Notes under the pieces: generated by a model
Told to the model about the DNA's origin: nothing
Database searches by the model: none
The model's input: only the letters and a program-made list of their open reading frames with translations
Part shown: piece after piece, positions 35,834-47,265 of the stretch
How positions within the stretch are numbered: position 1 is the stretch's first letter
Layout: every line of letters begins with the position of its first letter
From: Talinum fruticosum
Taxonomy: Eukaryota; Streptophyta; Magnoliopsida; Caryophyllales; Talinaceae
NCBI GenBank assembly: GCA_021018815.1
Contig: JAITYX010000121.1
Coordinates: forward strand, 434,001 to 498,000
DNA: 64,000 bases
Direction: 5' to 3'
Made by a program: the position numbers and the translations under genes

Positions 35834-38800
35834 CACTATTAGAGGAACCACTTTTAACTACAATTAAGAACGACAATTAACGACGGTTAACAGGTGTCGT
35901 ATATTTGGGCATTGTTGTATGTACCACCTTTGACTAGTGTTAAAAAACCATAGTCATAGGTCAACCTATGATGGCAATTTCTTTATGTGAACCATCGTCA
36001 TAGGCCTTCTTCTATAGTTATTACAGAGCACCTATGACGACGGTTCCTTTCTTTGAACTGTCGTCATAAATTAGCATTGTGTATGACTACTATCCTATTA
36101 ACCTATGATCACATTTTGTATATAGGCCTTCCTCCTCACCAGAATATAAAAAAACAAGAAACACCTATACAAACCACAATCCTATGTACATATTTATACC
36201 TATAACTGTGTATGACCACTAAAATCACAAAGTTGACCTATCAAATAATGAAGAATAACCGTAATATATATACCTATTCCTTTATATGGTTGTATACGAA
36301 CTCTGCACAACCTTGTTTTAACTTGTTAAGCACTTCATTTGTATAGAGAGTGGGTGGCTTCTATCCCGAGAAATATTGTGACCAATGCTTGTAAAAGACA
36401 TATTAATTAGGTCACCGAAAGTGTTAATCAAGCTGAAAAAATAATATATAATAATCAATGAAAAGTGCAACTATACCTCTCTGGGACTAGCATTCGTTTT
36501 GAGTTTGGTCACAATCTCTTTCATGTACTTGGAGAATGTAGAAGCCGCACTCCACGTTTCCCGCTTGTTTATGGCACTAAAATAATAAAAATAGATTCCC
36601 AACACGTAGAGAATTAATTAGTACTTATGTATCTAGCAAGTAATATGAAATGAAAAATAGTGGGTAAGTAGACTATAATAACAAAGATAACCTCACCTTG
36701 ACAGGGGACAATTAGTGGTTGTGCTTTCTTCACTTTTTTGGGACCTCCGCCAAAATAATAACGGACTAGAACACTATTTTTCAATCGGAAAAAATAAAAT
36801 TTAAGTTAGGCATATCATTAAACGATTACTTAATAAAACAGAATAAAATGATTAAAAAGTATGCACCGACGCCTCGACGACGTCCCCGATATCTTTCCTC
36901 ACATCACGACCTAGAGGATCAAGTAAGTAGGCCATATTAGGCAATTGAAATATGGCAGCAAGCATCCAATGGTGGCTACAAAATAACACACTTTTATATA
37001 AGATAACGAGCATATAAAATCTTCATCGGTTAGTTAGTTCACTATTTGTCCACTTACCTCTCATTGAACGCCGCCGAAACAATGTTTTTTCATCCGCAAC
37101 ATGCTTCATGATGTTGAAGATATAGGAGACTCATTCGTCACGATTCAACCTAGCTCCTTGAATAACGGATGTAGGGTTCGAAACTAAACATTGTCCTTCC
37201 CAATCTCGTACAGCCACCATACATATTAATATGTAGCTAGAAATTCAAATTACTTAGTACAAAAAACTGTTTAAGAATATATTAATGCACATCATGCCAA
37301 GCGTAATAGCGAGACACACCGATTTCCCCGTGCGCAAAAATTGCAATATGTCATCTTAGAAGACAAAGACCGACATATCCACTTCATGTAGCCCTAACAC
37401 GTGACCTGGTGTGCTACGGATGATCTCGTCCTCTCGTTGATAGAGTCCGCACATAACTTTCCAAAGTAGCGGACCAATCCGTGCGAGACTCCTCAATGGA
37501 TTTGAGAGGAAAAGTCTTCGGATTACGAATGGGCGCCATCGAACGTTTGATTGTGGCACTCGGTGCCCTTTATCCCACTCTTGGATTTGTCCCTAATATC
37601 CTATTCAATAATGAATACAAAAATGAGAAATATATGTATGTGATATTAAAAACAACTAATTCTAATATTTTTAATACAAATGAATTACCGTAGTGAGGAT
37701 GACCAAACTCTTAGGCCAACGAAGAAAAGCATTGACTGCATCTTCAACAATGTGGAGATCCGCTCCATGGCAAAACAACACCCAATGCCACAACATGCTC
37801 TAGGTGAGGGTGATGAGAAGCTAAATTGCAATTCACCGGTTGCATAAGCATAAGTAAACATTTGACATAGAAGTTAAATAACCTAAAATCCACGAATATA
37901 AACGGACGAGTTTCCCTTTAAAGTAAACATTTTCCTGGGATAACGACCCTCTTCCGAAATAACGAAACATACTAAATAACTAATTACCCAACGGCCACAC
38001 ACTCGGAGTTACGCAACGACATAAACATACTATAAGTAATTATTCAACAAGATTATCCATTAATTAGTCAAAATATAAATATGCATGCGTGTAAATATAA
38101 TTAGGTTGCAAAATCTTAGTTACCTCCACTAGAACTTCGAGTTGGTCGATGGGTGAGCTCGTGTTCACGCCGGCCGGTGTGAAGGGTGAGAAAAGACGTA
38201 CATCCGGGACGACATCTCTCGTCCACATATGCGCCCTCATATCTTCCATCTCGTATAGCCATTTAGGATCTGTATTTGGGACTGCATTTAGGCCATTTGG
38301 ACCTTCATATGTATGTTGCTCAAAGAGAGGGGGCACTTCTTCCTAGCGCCAAAGTGCTCAACTATCCCCACCTGCCCATAGATGGCATGAACACGACTGG
38401 GATGCTCATCTCTTTGTAGAGCCAAGGCCGGCTTGTCCCTCATCTCGGTGGTGTTAGCGTTCGAAGTCGATGTCTGCGACAAAGACTGCTATGAGAAGAA
38501 AAAACAGATATCATTGCCAAATTCATAAAATCAACCGATAAATTCTTACAATAAATAAAGGAAAATAGTAAAACACTCACGAGTTGACGAGAATTAGCTT
38601 CAACATTGGGCATAGTAAAGGTTCCATATTTCTTCCTTCTTCCTTTGATCCACAACTAATCCCTATCAACAAGGGCGTGCGAAGTATCTATGGTGTACCC
38701 TTCACCGGATGTGCCCTGAAGTTTTTCAAGCTTTTGCTTGTACAACCTCTCCTCCAACTTCGTGTATCCCCCACGAGACAACAAATGAGGGTATGGATTG

Positions 38801-40544
38801 ATCTTAATCCTCTTTCGGTTGGCTTCACCTATCGCTTGCGCAAGTAATATTAAGAAACGAAAATATCGAGTGCATAACTTTCATTTCATCATTTTTATAT
38901 CAATTCGACAACCAACGTCACACTATATGTATATGGGATTGAATATTGAATGAAATAACCTTGTATTCGAAGAGGTGACATATGACTCAAACGATCTCTA
39001 GTCTTCCTCTCGTGAGACAAATGTAAACCTCCCAGGGTCTACATTCTTGTTTTATCTATTTTGTTTTGAAGACCCATATAGCGGCAATGCGATATTTGAA
39101 GTCTCTAAACTTGTCTGCCGCCGACATGAGGGTCTTGTGTTTCACGGAGGGGATCCGAGCTTCATTAACGTTCAAGTTGAACGTTCTCTAAAACACAAGA
39201 ACGATATGCATTAGTACATATCGATTAACCATTTACAATATAAGTTGCAATACTAAGTTGAGATGTATTTTCATTTAGTTGAATATCATTCCATATGTTA
39301 TCCTTAATGGAATCGGGGACGTCGGCCCATTTTCTATAGTTAATGTTCATGTGGCAGCGGGTTGCTGTACCAATGTAGCTAATAAAGGTAGATTTCTTCT
39401 CACCTATAGCATTTACGTGGCTATCAAAATCAGCCCATGTAAGGAGAGTTGGATCGTGTCCACTCTGGACTAACTTCTCCTTTTCAATCATAGTTTGCCC
39501 CTCGATTTCTTTGTACTTTTGGAAGAATCCATCTTAGACTGCAAGAAATTATAAAACTCTTGATAAATAAACATGTACAACAATTTTCGGACGGAAACAT
39601 ATAAGTTGGGTCGGGCAGCAGCCCACACAGGGTGATTGTGTAGTGTGCCACGGCCGATGGGGCTGCCCAGAACCATGGTCCTCAATTTTGGTCATTTTTT
39701 ATATCCGGTCTTATTTTCATATTCTATCCATTTACGTTCCTCAAAATAAGATTAAATTTCTACATGTAATAACATACAAGTTAAACAACCTAAAGTCCGA
39801 GATGAAATCGCTAAATTAACAAATTCACATCGGATGCATAAATCCACTCAATCTAACACACAACATCAAGTGCCCACAAATTCAAATAATTTGTCCAAAT
39901 TTAACCCAAAAACGCTTGAATCTAGATTAAACCCTAAAACCCTAGTTTCGGATATATGAGAAGGGAACGGGGTACCGAGAGGGGGTGAGAGAAAGAGAGA
40001 TAGATTTACCGGATGAAAGAACACAGGCGGAGAAGAAAGCCGGTGGAGTAAAAGAGGAGAGCCCGAGAGGAGAGAGCGAATAACAAACAATAAAAAGCGA
40101 CAGGGGCAATGAATTCACTCGGTTGAGGCCAGTGAAAGTGAGAAGAAAGGGGCTCCGAGGAGAAGAACTCGAGCACCGGAAAACTTAGGAGGAGAAGGAT
40201 AACGAGTGGAGGAGAAAAGGAGAGCCGAAGAGGAGATGAGCGAAGCGAGATGGTAGGAATGGAACAACGAGGGATTTTGCGGGGTTTTTAGTGCAACACT
40301 TTAGACGACAGTTCACAACTAAGAACCGTCGTCTAAAGTTCATTATGACGATGGTTCATTTACTGAACCGTAGTCTAAGGTTAAGTTCAACCATTAGATG
40401 ATGATTGTTCGTTTGAACCATCGTCATATATACAATGAAAATTGCATTGTTTTTACAAAAAAGCCATCGGTCCATTTTTTATGACGATTTTTCCTTTTAA
40501 TCGTCGTCAAAGACCCATCGTTAAAAGTGGTTTCTATAGTATTG
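35834..40544 (-). mobile_element. CACTA-like Ptta/Ulp1 transposon, copy A
   Basis: The left end is CACTATTAGAGGAACCACTT at 35834. The right end, read on the minus strand from 40544, is CAATACTATAGAAACCACTT. The target duplication is AGA (35831-35833 and 40545-40547; the match extends to AGAGA). Length is 4711 bp. Subterminal GACGACGGTTC-type inverted words are at 35870-36120 and 40290-40520. It interrupts the gypsy element between gag and protease. Confidence 0.85.
36290..39532 (-). pseudogene. Ptta + DUF8039-like + Ulp1 protease gene (copy A)
   Basis: ATG at 39530-39532 (MDSSKSTKKSRGK) is soon followed by a stop; the Ptta domain continues at 39491-39225 (DFDSHVNAIGEKKSTFISY, WADVPDSIKDNIWND). 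The next exon, about 39190-38970, has SVKHKTLMSAADKFRDFKYR. 38655-38440 gives a linker (RRKKYGTFTMPNVEA). The Ulp1 end is at about 36580-36500: QAGNVECGFYILQ with the catalytic Cys, then a frameshift. The middle domain (about 37790-37680) is shorter than in copy B, so part is deleted. Exon borders are estimated from copies B and C. Confidence 0.6.
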
Positions 40545-40547
40545 AGA

Positions 40548-42240
40548 GACCTTAATTCTGCAAAGTGCGTCAACTAAGGCATGCCTATGCTTTTAGGAAG
40601 AAGATATAAGTTGCCTAATAGAGATGTCGGCTTTACATTTTTAAAGCTCTTTTTAGATTGGATCTTCTTCTTTAGCGACTTCGGGTTCTTTTGAGGCTTC
40701 CTAAGTTTGAATTTTTCGAGACCCACAGGCACATTATGTCATCTAGATCTAGTAAGAAATTAGATTTCTTGACTTTTTGGTTCTCCCCAAAAGTCATCTT
40801 CTAAGGGTGGTGTGCCCCGGATGTTGTCATCACTATCATCTTTGGTTTCATATACGTCTTCTTTGTAAGTTACCCACCATCAATAGACTTCTAGGAATAA
40901 AGGTGGCAAGTTAATAAGTGGTTTGGACTGGTTCATGTCTCAAATGAAGAGAGATGGGTCCGATTGACTCGAAATGGGTTTAGAGAATACGACTAACGTA
41001 CCACTCGAATGGATTTGTTATTGCTTGGCTTCGGGCGGCCTTAGGGAGACGGAGTTGACCATTGTGGAACATGCTCTCCAGCTTGTTCTTGAACGTCTAA
41101 CATTTCTTTGTGTCGTGTCCTCGTGCGCGATGGTATTTACATAATTTTTCTGCGTCAAAGTTTTTGATTGTTTTGCAGCTTCTAATTCTCGCTCTTATAG
41201 GTGCAAATTCTATTTTCCCTTTAGACAACAAGCGGTCGAGGGCTTGAGTGTAAGTAGTATCAATTAGAGTGTAGTCATTATACTTGTTAAGGGCACCGAC
41301 ATCTTCATCCCTATTAGTATTGATGTGGTTAGAGGTTTTCTTGTCTTGGGATTTATAGTTACCTCTATATCTAGTCAAGACTTTTGCGGTCATTATAGAC
41401 AACTCTTGTTCTATCAACATGTCGGCATCTCTAAAAGCTGAGAAACTCATGAATGGTAAGAAATCGAGGTGATGATTGTAGGCATGTTCAAGGTTGCTCA
41501 CAATTATTATGACTTGATCTTTCTTGGAAGGTCGGTTTACAATGTGGGTAACCTTTGCCCTCCATTTGGTGAGAAAGTTTGTAAAGCTTCCTTTCTAGCC
41601 TTGTTTGACTAACTCCAAATCTCTAGGTGTGACATGTACATCGGTGTTATAGGAGTATTTGTGTAGGAACTCCTTGCAAAGATCATTCTAATTGGTGACC
41701 TTGCGTGGGTCAACCGCGTTATACCACTTCATTACATCACTGTCAAAACTCCTTGGGAAGATGATGTGTTAGGTGTCTTAAGGTACGTTCTTAAGCGTCA
41801 TTGCTCCTAAGAAGTTGCAAACATGGTGATGGGGATTCTCATTACATCGAAACTTAATGTCTAGCATGGTGAACATAGGGGTAGCTTCCCTTGGGGATTG
41901 AAGTGAATCCTGTATGATCAAAGTAGTGACTACTAAACATGGATGAGTCCATTAACATGTATTTTGTCCGATCTATGCGTGGATCAAACATAGGTTTATG
42001 TTCGGGATTGCCTTGAGGTGCCCAATTATGTGGAAGACGTCATCCTACTCCTTCTTCTTCTTCTCCTTTACCATCGTTCTTATTATCCCCGAGAGTCTTT
42101 AGGATAACTTTAAGAGTGTCGCGTATAGATTATATTTTCTTAACTTGAGCCTCAAATCGGGCTTCTAGCTTGGCTTAGGATTCATTGAGCTAGGTGATGA
42201 TACGAGGTTGTTCTCGATGTTTCGGCTATTGCAGGGAATT
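40548..42240 (-). pseudogene. Tat-type gypsy gag, broken
   Basis: The N-terminal part near 42235-42050 matches the gag start at 61385-61628. It is followed, in shifted frames, by the retrotransposon gag core (VMKWYNAVDPRKVTN near 41735, YSYNTDVHVTPRDLELVKQG near 41660, FTNFLTKWRAKV near 41575). The longest open piece, 41501-41097, ends in the knuckle-like CKYHRARGHDTKKC typical of Tat gags. From 41090 to 40548 no domain is clear. Gag would form the particle and bind RNA. Confidence 0.7.
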
Positions 42241-42624
42241 CTTTTTGGGTACTGTCCTACGATGAAAAATAGACTGAATGGGCGTTGTATGCACCAAGGT
42301 AGGTCACACTGGCGTAGACCGTGGTGTAGAGCGAGGTGCGAGTGAGGGGAAGAGGTACCGGACTCCTTGCTGAGGCGTTTTAACCTTTTGGAACCCGGAT
42401 TCCGACGATTCTCAATGATAATAGAGTTCCCTATTCTGCAGCCCAAAGGATAATGCTTAGAAATATATGAAGGAACACCAACTTTTGGGGGAAGGGGCAT
42501 AAGCGTGAGACCCGAAGGAAGTAAAAATGCGTTTTATATAGATGCACATAAGGAATACAAAATAAATGAAATGAAATGTAATAATGCTCGTGCCCTAATT
42601 GGAATGTATAAATGATTCCTATTT
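42241..42624 (-). other. Gypsy leader before gag
   Basis: An open minus-strand piece (42500-42165, MPLPPKVGVPSYISKHYPLG) overlaps the leader and the gag start; I recognise no domain. The stretch near 42245-42290 matches 61320-61380 just before the gag ATG there. 42530-42624 is AT-rich. Confidence 0.4.
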
Positions 42625-43160
42625 GAAAATGGATTTGTTTTGGCTAAATGAAAATGCCAAATGCAAAAATCGGACCCACCTAATTTGAGATGAATTTATT
42701 TTCGCTAAATGAAGATTTTAAATGCAAAATGGACTCACCTAATTTTGAGATGAATTTATTTTGTCTAAATGAAAAATGAAAATGCAAAAATGGACTCACC
42801 TAATTTAAGATTAATTTATTTTGGTTAAATGAAAATTTTTAAATGCAAAATGAACTCACCTAATTTGAGTTTAATTTATTTTGACCAAATGAAGAATTGA
42901 AAATGCAAAATGGACTCACCTAATTTCAATCTGAATTTATTTTGGCTAAATGAAGAATTGAAAATGCAAAATACACTCACATAATTTGAGCTGAATTTAT
43001 TTTGGCTAAATTAAGAATTGAAAGTGCAAAACGAATTCACCTAATTTGAGATGAATTTATTTTGGCTAAATGATCAATAAAAATTCAAAATGGACTCACC
43101 TAATTTGAGATGAATATACTTTGGCTAATTGAAAAATGAGAATGCAAAATAGAATTTAGA
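42625..43160. repeat. Tandem array of about 60-bp units, about nine copies
   Basis: A unit with TGCAAAATGGACTCACCTAA, TTTGAGATGAATTTATTTTG and GCTAAATGAA recurs every 59-61 bp from about 42625 to 43160. Units differ by substitutions and 1-2 base indels and the array fades at both ends. It lies in the leader region of the gypsy element; the third Tat copy (61.3 kb) has no such array. Confidence 0.85.
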
Positions 43161-43481
43161 AAAATAAAAAACGTAAAAACCCTAAAACATACCGATTGAT
43201 TGAAGAGATAGAGGAGTCCCGGTAGGACCCTTCGAACCGACTGCAGATGGCCGGCACGAGCTAAGCTCGGCGATCGGTGGCTGCTTAACCGCCTAGACCG
43301 AGCTGAATTTTAGGATGACTTAGAAATGCAATTAATGGACAGACCTAAAAGGTGAAAGGTAATTTTTGACTTTTGGATAAAATGCACATAATGGACCGAC
43401 TCGAGGAAATTAGTTATGGTATTTTATTCGCACCCATGCAAGGGTTAATCAACACTATTAACCTAACCTAAAGGCTCACTC
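43161..43481. other. Unclassified leader-side gypsy sequence
   Basis: Between the tandem array and an inverted LTR fragment. It contains GC-rich words (GATGGCCGGCACGAGC near 43246) and no ORF. It is probably original leader sequence of the Tat element. Confidence 0.3.
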
Positions 43482-44495
43482 GTAAACAACTAAAATGTGT
43501 CGTCCTTATCTATTTTTTTTTTTGTATTTTATTTTGTTGGCCTACTCGATGAAATCTTGGTACTTGTTTGTGGATTTGGATCCAATTGGTATCTAATTGA
43601 CGTGACTGAAACCAAAAAACCACAAAAACCTTTTAGCGAGAAAAAATAAACCTTTAGCCTTGGATGGGTCCAAAAGTCCTTTTCTTCGGAAGGTCCAAGC
43701 CCGCATCAACCCTCCGGAGTCAACAGTGGCCGACGCCACGTACAAGGCCTTGGTTCACTCAAAACGTCGTGTTTCATCATTAGCTTCCAATCGAGACACG
43801 GAGCTAAAGTCGTTCGTATGACGTCGTTTGGTCGGCAAAGTCTTTTATGGTAATAATCACCAAAATGTTGCGGTTTGCTCCAAAACGTCCAACCGAGACA
43901 TAGAGCTTATTTTGACAAAACGACGTCACTTATGGCCGACACCGCGTGCCACGACATGATTTCCGAGATGCGCTCCAAGCCTAATTTGGTCAAAGTTTTT
44001 GTAATTTTATCAGCCGATTTTCTACTCATTTCGGTTAGCTACTTGACTAAAACCCTAGGTCATTTGTGACCTAATCATTTCCTATAAATAGAGAGATTAG
44101 GCTCTCATTTTGGAGATGGCTACTTCCTATGTGTTATGCTGCTTGAAGTTTGATTAAGAGTTATTGAATATTCATTTGTTCTTATCTCGTTGGTCTCCCT
44201 TCGACTAATCCTCCCTACTCCACGTACATTTGAATCCTAATACTCTATCAACAACACACATCTTCCAATTTACCTTCATAAAAATCAACAAAAAGCCTTA
44301 TTCGATTACCACCATCATGCTTTTAGATCCGATTTGAGATCCGAATCAGCAAGTGGGACAACCTCGAGGGCGCCAAATCGGCTTTCAAACCATGACTTAT
44401 TTAATCTTGTTATTTATCATTTTTAGTATTATGGAGAAAAGATGTAATCAAATTTAATTCTTCCCTGCTTGATGTAACCCTTTTACTTTCTATAG
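43482..44495 (+). repeat. Inverted fragment of the Tat LTR
   Basis: Plus-strand sequence matching 59400-60480: LTR start (GTAAACAACTAAAATGTGTC), then the CCAAAACGTCC blocks, a TATA box (TATAAATAG at 44083-44091) and GATGTAACCCTTTTA at the break. It stops abruptly near 44495, where minus-strand leader begins. No polypurine tract precedes it. It is about 1.0 kb of a 1.46-kb LTR, in opposite orientation to its neighbour. Confidence 0.7.
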
Positions 44496-44987
44496 GAACC
44501 ACTGGACCCCAGTGCCAAAGCTGGACCTTCAGCTTCCCCATCAATTGGCGGGATTTCCTTTTTTAAATATGGAAATGATTTTGATTTCGAAAGTGGGGAT
44601 GAATCGTTATTACGTTTCCGATTTTTATAATCTGATTTAGAATAAATTAAGTAAAAGGAATGGTGATTTTATTAATCATTTTATTTTAGGAACTAGTTTT
44701 AGAAACTAGAGATATTATTTCACTTTTAAAAATAAAACAAGTTAGGGTTAATTTAATTCCGTCGAAGGGCTTTTGGGCCAAACCGGTGTGAAAAACCCCT
44801 GGCCCTCCTCGCGCCGACGACGACTAGCGTAGTACGGTAGACGGTGCCGGCCGTTGGCCCAAACCGAGTTGAGCGAGTCTCGGTCCATGGCCTAATTGTT
44901 AGATCCGAAAACCCCTTTTGTGTTATTTTTCGGTTAGAAAAGCCTAGAAGCAAATTAGGAGAAGTAAATAAGACCATAGAGTAGCCA
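44496..44987 (-). other. Tat leader with primer-binding site
   Basis: Minus-strand leader matching 60856-61330 in the plus-strand copy. The primer site at 44979-44987 reads TGGCTACTC, one change from the tRNA-Arg type TGGCGACTC. There is no gene. The leader breaks at 44495 and appears to resume near 42290. Confidence 0.6.
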
Positions 44988-46458
44988 GTTAGTTTTAAGG
45001 ACAACAACTAAAAAAATAAATAAAGAAATACTCTTCCAATCTTAGTATCTGAAAACTAAGCTAGGAAGAGTTTTAAAATTGACTCCATCGGTCTAGAACC
45101 AAGAATCCAGATTCAGGGGCAAGGGTACGAAATGTAGGGATAGGCGCTTCCGTTCCGTCCATCAAATGGTAGCCTTTACTAATATGAAGGTGAGTTTAGA
45201 TAACGCATTAAAAATAGGCACAAAATAAAATAAGATAAAAAATTTAAAGCAATCAAAGCATGTTGATGAAAGAGGTAAAAAGAAAACAGAAAAGTTATAA
45301 ATGAAAACAATAAAGAAATGAAAAAAAGCAAAAGAAAACGAAAGCGAAAATAAAAAATTACATCGGGCCGGGAGGAATTAAATGCGATAACATCTTTCTC
45401 CATAATACCAAAAACAATAAATAACAAAAATAAATAAACCATAGTTTCAAGGCTGAATTGGCGCTCTTAAGTTGTCCCACCTATTGATATAGATCTCGAA
45501 CTGGATCCGAAGCTGCGACGGTGGTGAATTAAAAGGGGCTTTTTATGAGTTTTGTGAAGGCAAGTAGGAAGATGTTTGTGGTTGATGGAGTACTAAGGTT
45601 CGGATGCTTGTTGAGTAGGAAGGATTAGTTGAAGGGAGACTACGAGATCGGAATAAGCTAATATTCAGTAGCTCCGAATCGGAATTTAGCAACATAACGC
45701 ATAGGAAAAACCCATCTCCCAAATGATAGCCTAAGCTCTCTATTTATAGGAAATGATTAGGTCACAAATGACATAGGGTTTCAGCTTAAACAGCTCACTA
45801 AAATGAGCAAAATACTGGCTAATAAAATCATAAAAATTGGACCAAATTTGGCTTGGACTTGATCCCGGGAATCGTGCCGTAGTGCATCTGCGCCGGCCAT
45901 AAACGGCGTAATACGGTCCTCGGCTCCTTTCGTGTTGCAACTAAACTATTAGGAAAAACACAGTGTTTGGAGGTGGAATTCCCTAAAATGCGTCGCCAAC
46001 CATAAGTGACGTTGTTTTATAAAAGCAAGCTCCATGTCTTGGTCGGATACTTGGAGGAAAATGCGGCATTTTGGTGATTCTGATCATGAAACGCGGCGAC
46101 GGCCTCAACGACATCCTATAGATGATTTTAGCTTTGTGTCTCGGTTGGACATTGATGATGAAACGTACCGTTTTGAGCATAGCAAAGCCTTTTATGCAGC
46201 GCCGGCCATCGTTGACTCTTAAGCTTTGACTTGGCCAGCTTGGACTGTCCGAAGAAAATGGAGTTTTAGACCGACCCAAGGCAAAAATGCTTATTTTTTG
46301 GTGCTAGAGGGTTTTTTGTGGTTTACTTTCTTCCGTCATGCCAATCGGATACCAACCATGATCCAAATCCACAAACAGGACTAGGGATTTCATCATCGGC
46401 CAACAAAATAAAATAAAGAAATAAAAGAGATAACGATGACACATTTTATGTGTCTACG
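44988..46458 (-). repeat. Full Tat/gypsy LTR (minus strand)
   Basis: About 1471 bp. On the minus strand it starts CGTAGACACATAAAATGTGT (TG changed to CG) after a polypurine tract and ends just before the primer site at 44987. A TATA box (complement CTATTTATA at 45739-45747) is present. It is at once the 5' LTR of the element to its left and adjacent, through its polypurine tract, to 3' internal sequence on its right. Confidence 0.75.
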
Positions 46459-47230
46459 GTTAGCCCCCACTTTGCCCGAGTCCGAAAGACGAAGGGTTAA
46501 AGTAAACACTAAAGGATACTTATCTCGCTTTTGTGTATTGTTTCGAACACTTATTGTTTTGTAGTTTCGGAATTGGTTGCTATCGGACCTGAACTCCAAG
46601 ACGGGGCTCGGACTTGTTCACGACGTGTGCATTATGAAGTTCGCTAAGAGATTTCCGATCTTGGCTTGATTAAAGCCTAAAGGTCGATGAATTTTTATAC
46701 TGAAACTTTGATCGTTATTTACTCGAAGCTTGGCCCGATAATCTGTTGTACTAACATGTTTGTTAGTGGGTAATCATATTTATGAAATTTAAGTATTTTC
46801 CTTAAATGAGTCGGTTGAAAACCGGTTGAAAAGCATATCCGAAACAGTGACGGGGTGGGTCTACCAATCCACTTGCATGCAAATGGTTCCAAGAAGCCAC
46901 TTGCCACGCTTGATTGAAGTTCACAAACTAGCCACCAGCTATGGTTGCAAAGCCGTTGCGAATGGGACGCCGTTAGACCTCATGGTCGGCACCTCATCGA
47001 CCTTTGGCGAGCCTTGTCCTGGCGAGCTACCGAATTCCTTCTTGGTCTCCTCTTGCTTTTTTAAATGTTGTCTTATGTTATTCTCATGTTATGGCCAAAT
47101 TTGCCTATAAAAGGATGGGTGAGTGCGTTCATTTTGCACAATTCACCACTCCTCTGTTTACTTTTTCTTGCTTGCTCTTACTTTGCTCTAGTTTTGCTTC
47201 TAATTTCGCTCCCTTTTGTCTTGGGAAAAA
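46459..47230 (-). other. Tat 3' tail with polypurine tract (minus strand)
   Basis: AAGTGGGGGCTAAC on the minus strand at 46459-46472 is the polypurine tract. 46600-46960 is the reverse-complement counterpart of 58979-59399 (shared blocks include GTACAACAGATTAT and GCATGCAAGTGGATT). The plus-strand promoter of the PMD gene lies at the right end. No gag-pol gene is present. Confidence 0.6.
47106..47114 (+). promoter_or_regulatory. TATA box of the plus-strand PMD gene
   Basis: TATAAAAGG lies 152 bp upstream of the ATG at 47266-47268, on the strand opposite to the gypsy pol genes. This suggests the passenger gene has its own promoter. The assignment is by motif and position only. Confidence 0.45.
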
Positions 47231-47265
47231 AACTAGTTGGTTTTCACAAACACAACTCTTCAAAA

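Larger units (their letters stand above)
938..46458 (-). mobile_element. Tat/Ogre-type Ty3/gypsy retrotransposon, fragmented by nested insertions
   Basis: Pieces of one minus-strand element appear in the order expected for Ty3/gypsy: LTR 44988-46458, tRNA-Arg-type primer site, gag, protease, RT, RNase H, integrase, 3' region, LTR about 2400-1224. Reading continues across each insertion; for example the RNase H linker resumes at 12821 after stopping at 18157. The second RNase H domain, the TGGCGACTC-type primer site and the extra opposite-strand genes between integrase and 3' LTR are known traits of the Tat lineage. Every domain has stops or frameshifts. With insertions removed, the element would be roughly 19 kb. 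Confidence 0.8.

Noticed and set aside
42625..43160. Regularly spaced repeats that could suggest a CRISPR array
   Set aside because: The whole unit repeats, without unique spacers, and this is plant retrotransposon DNA.
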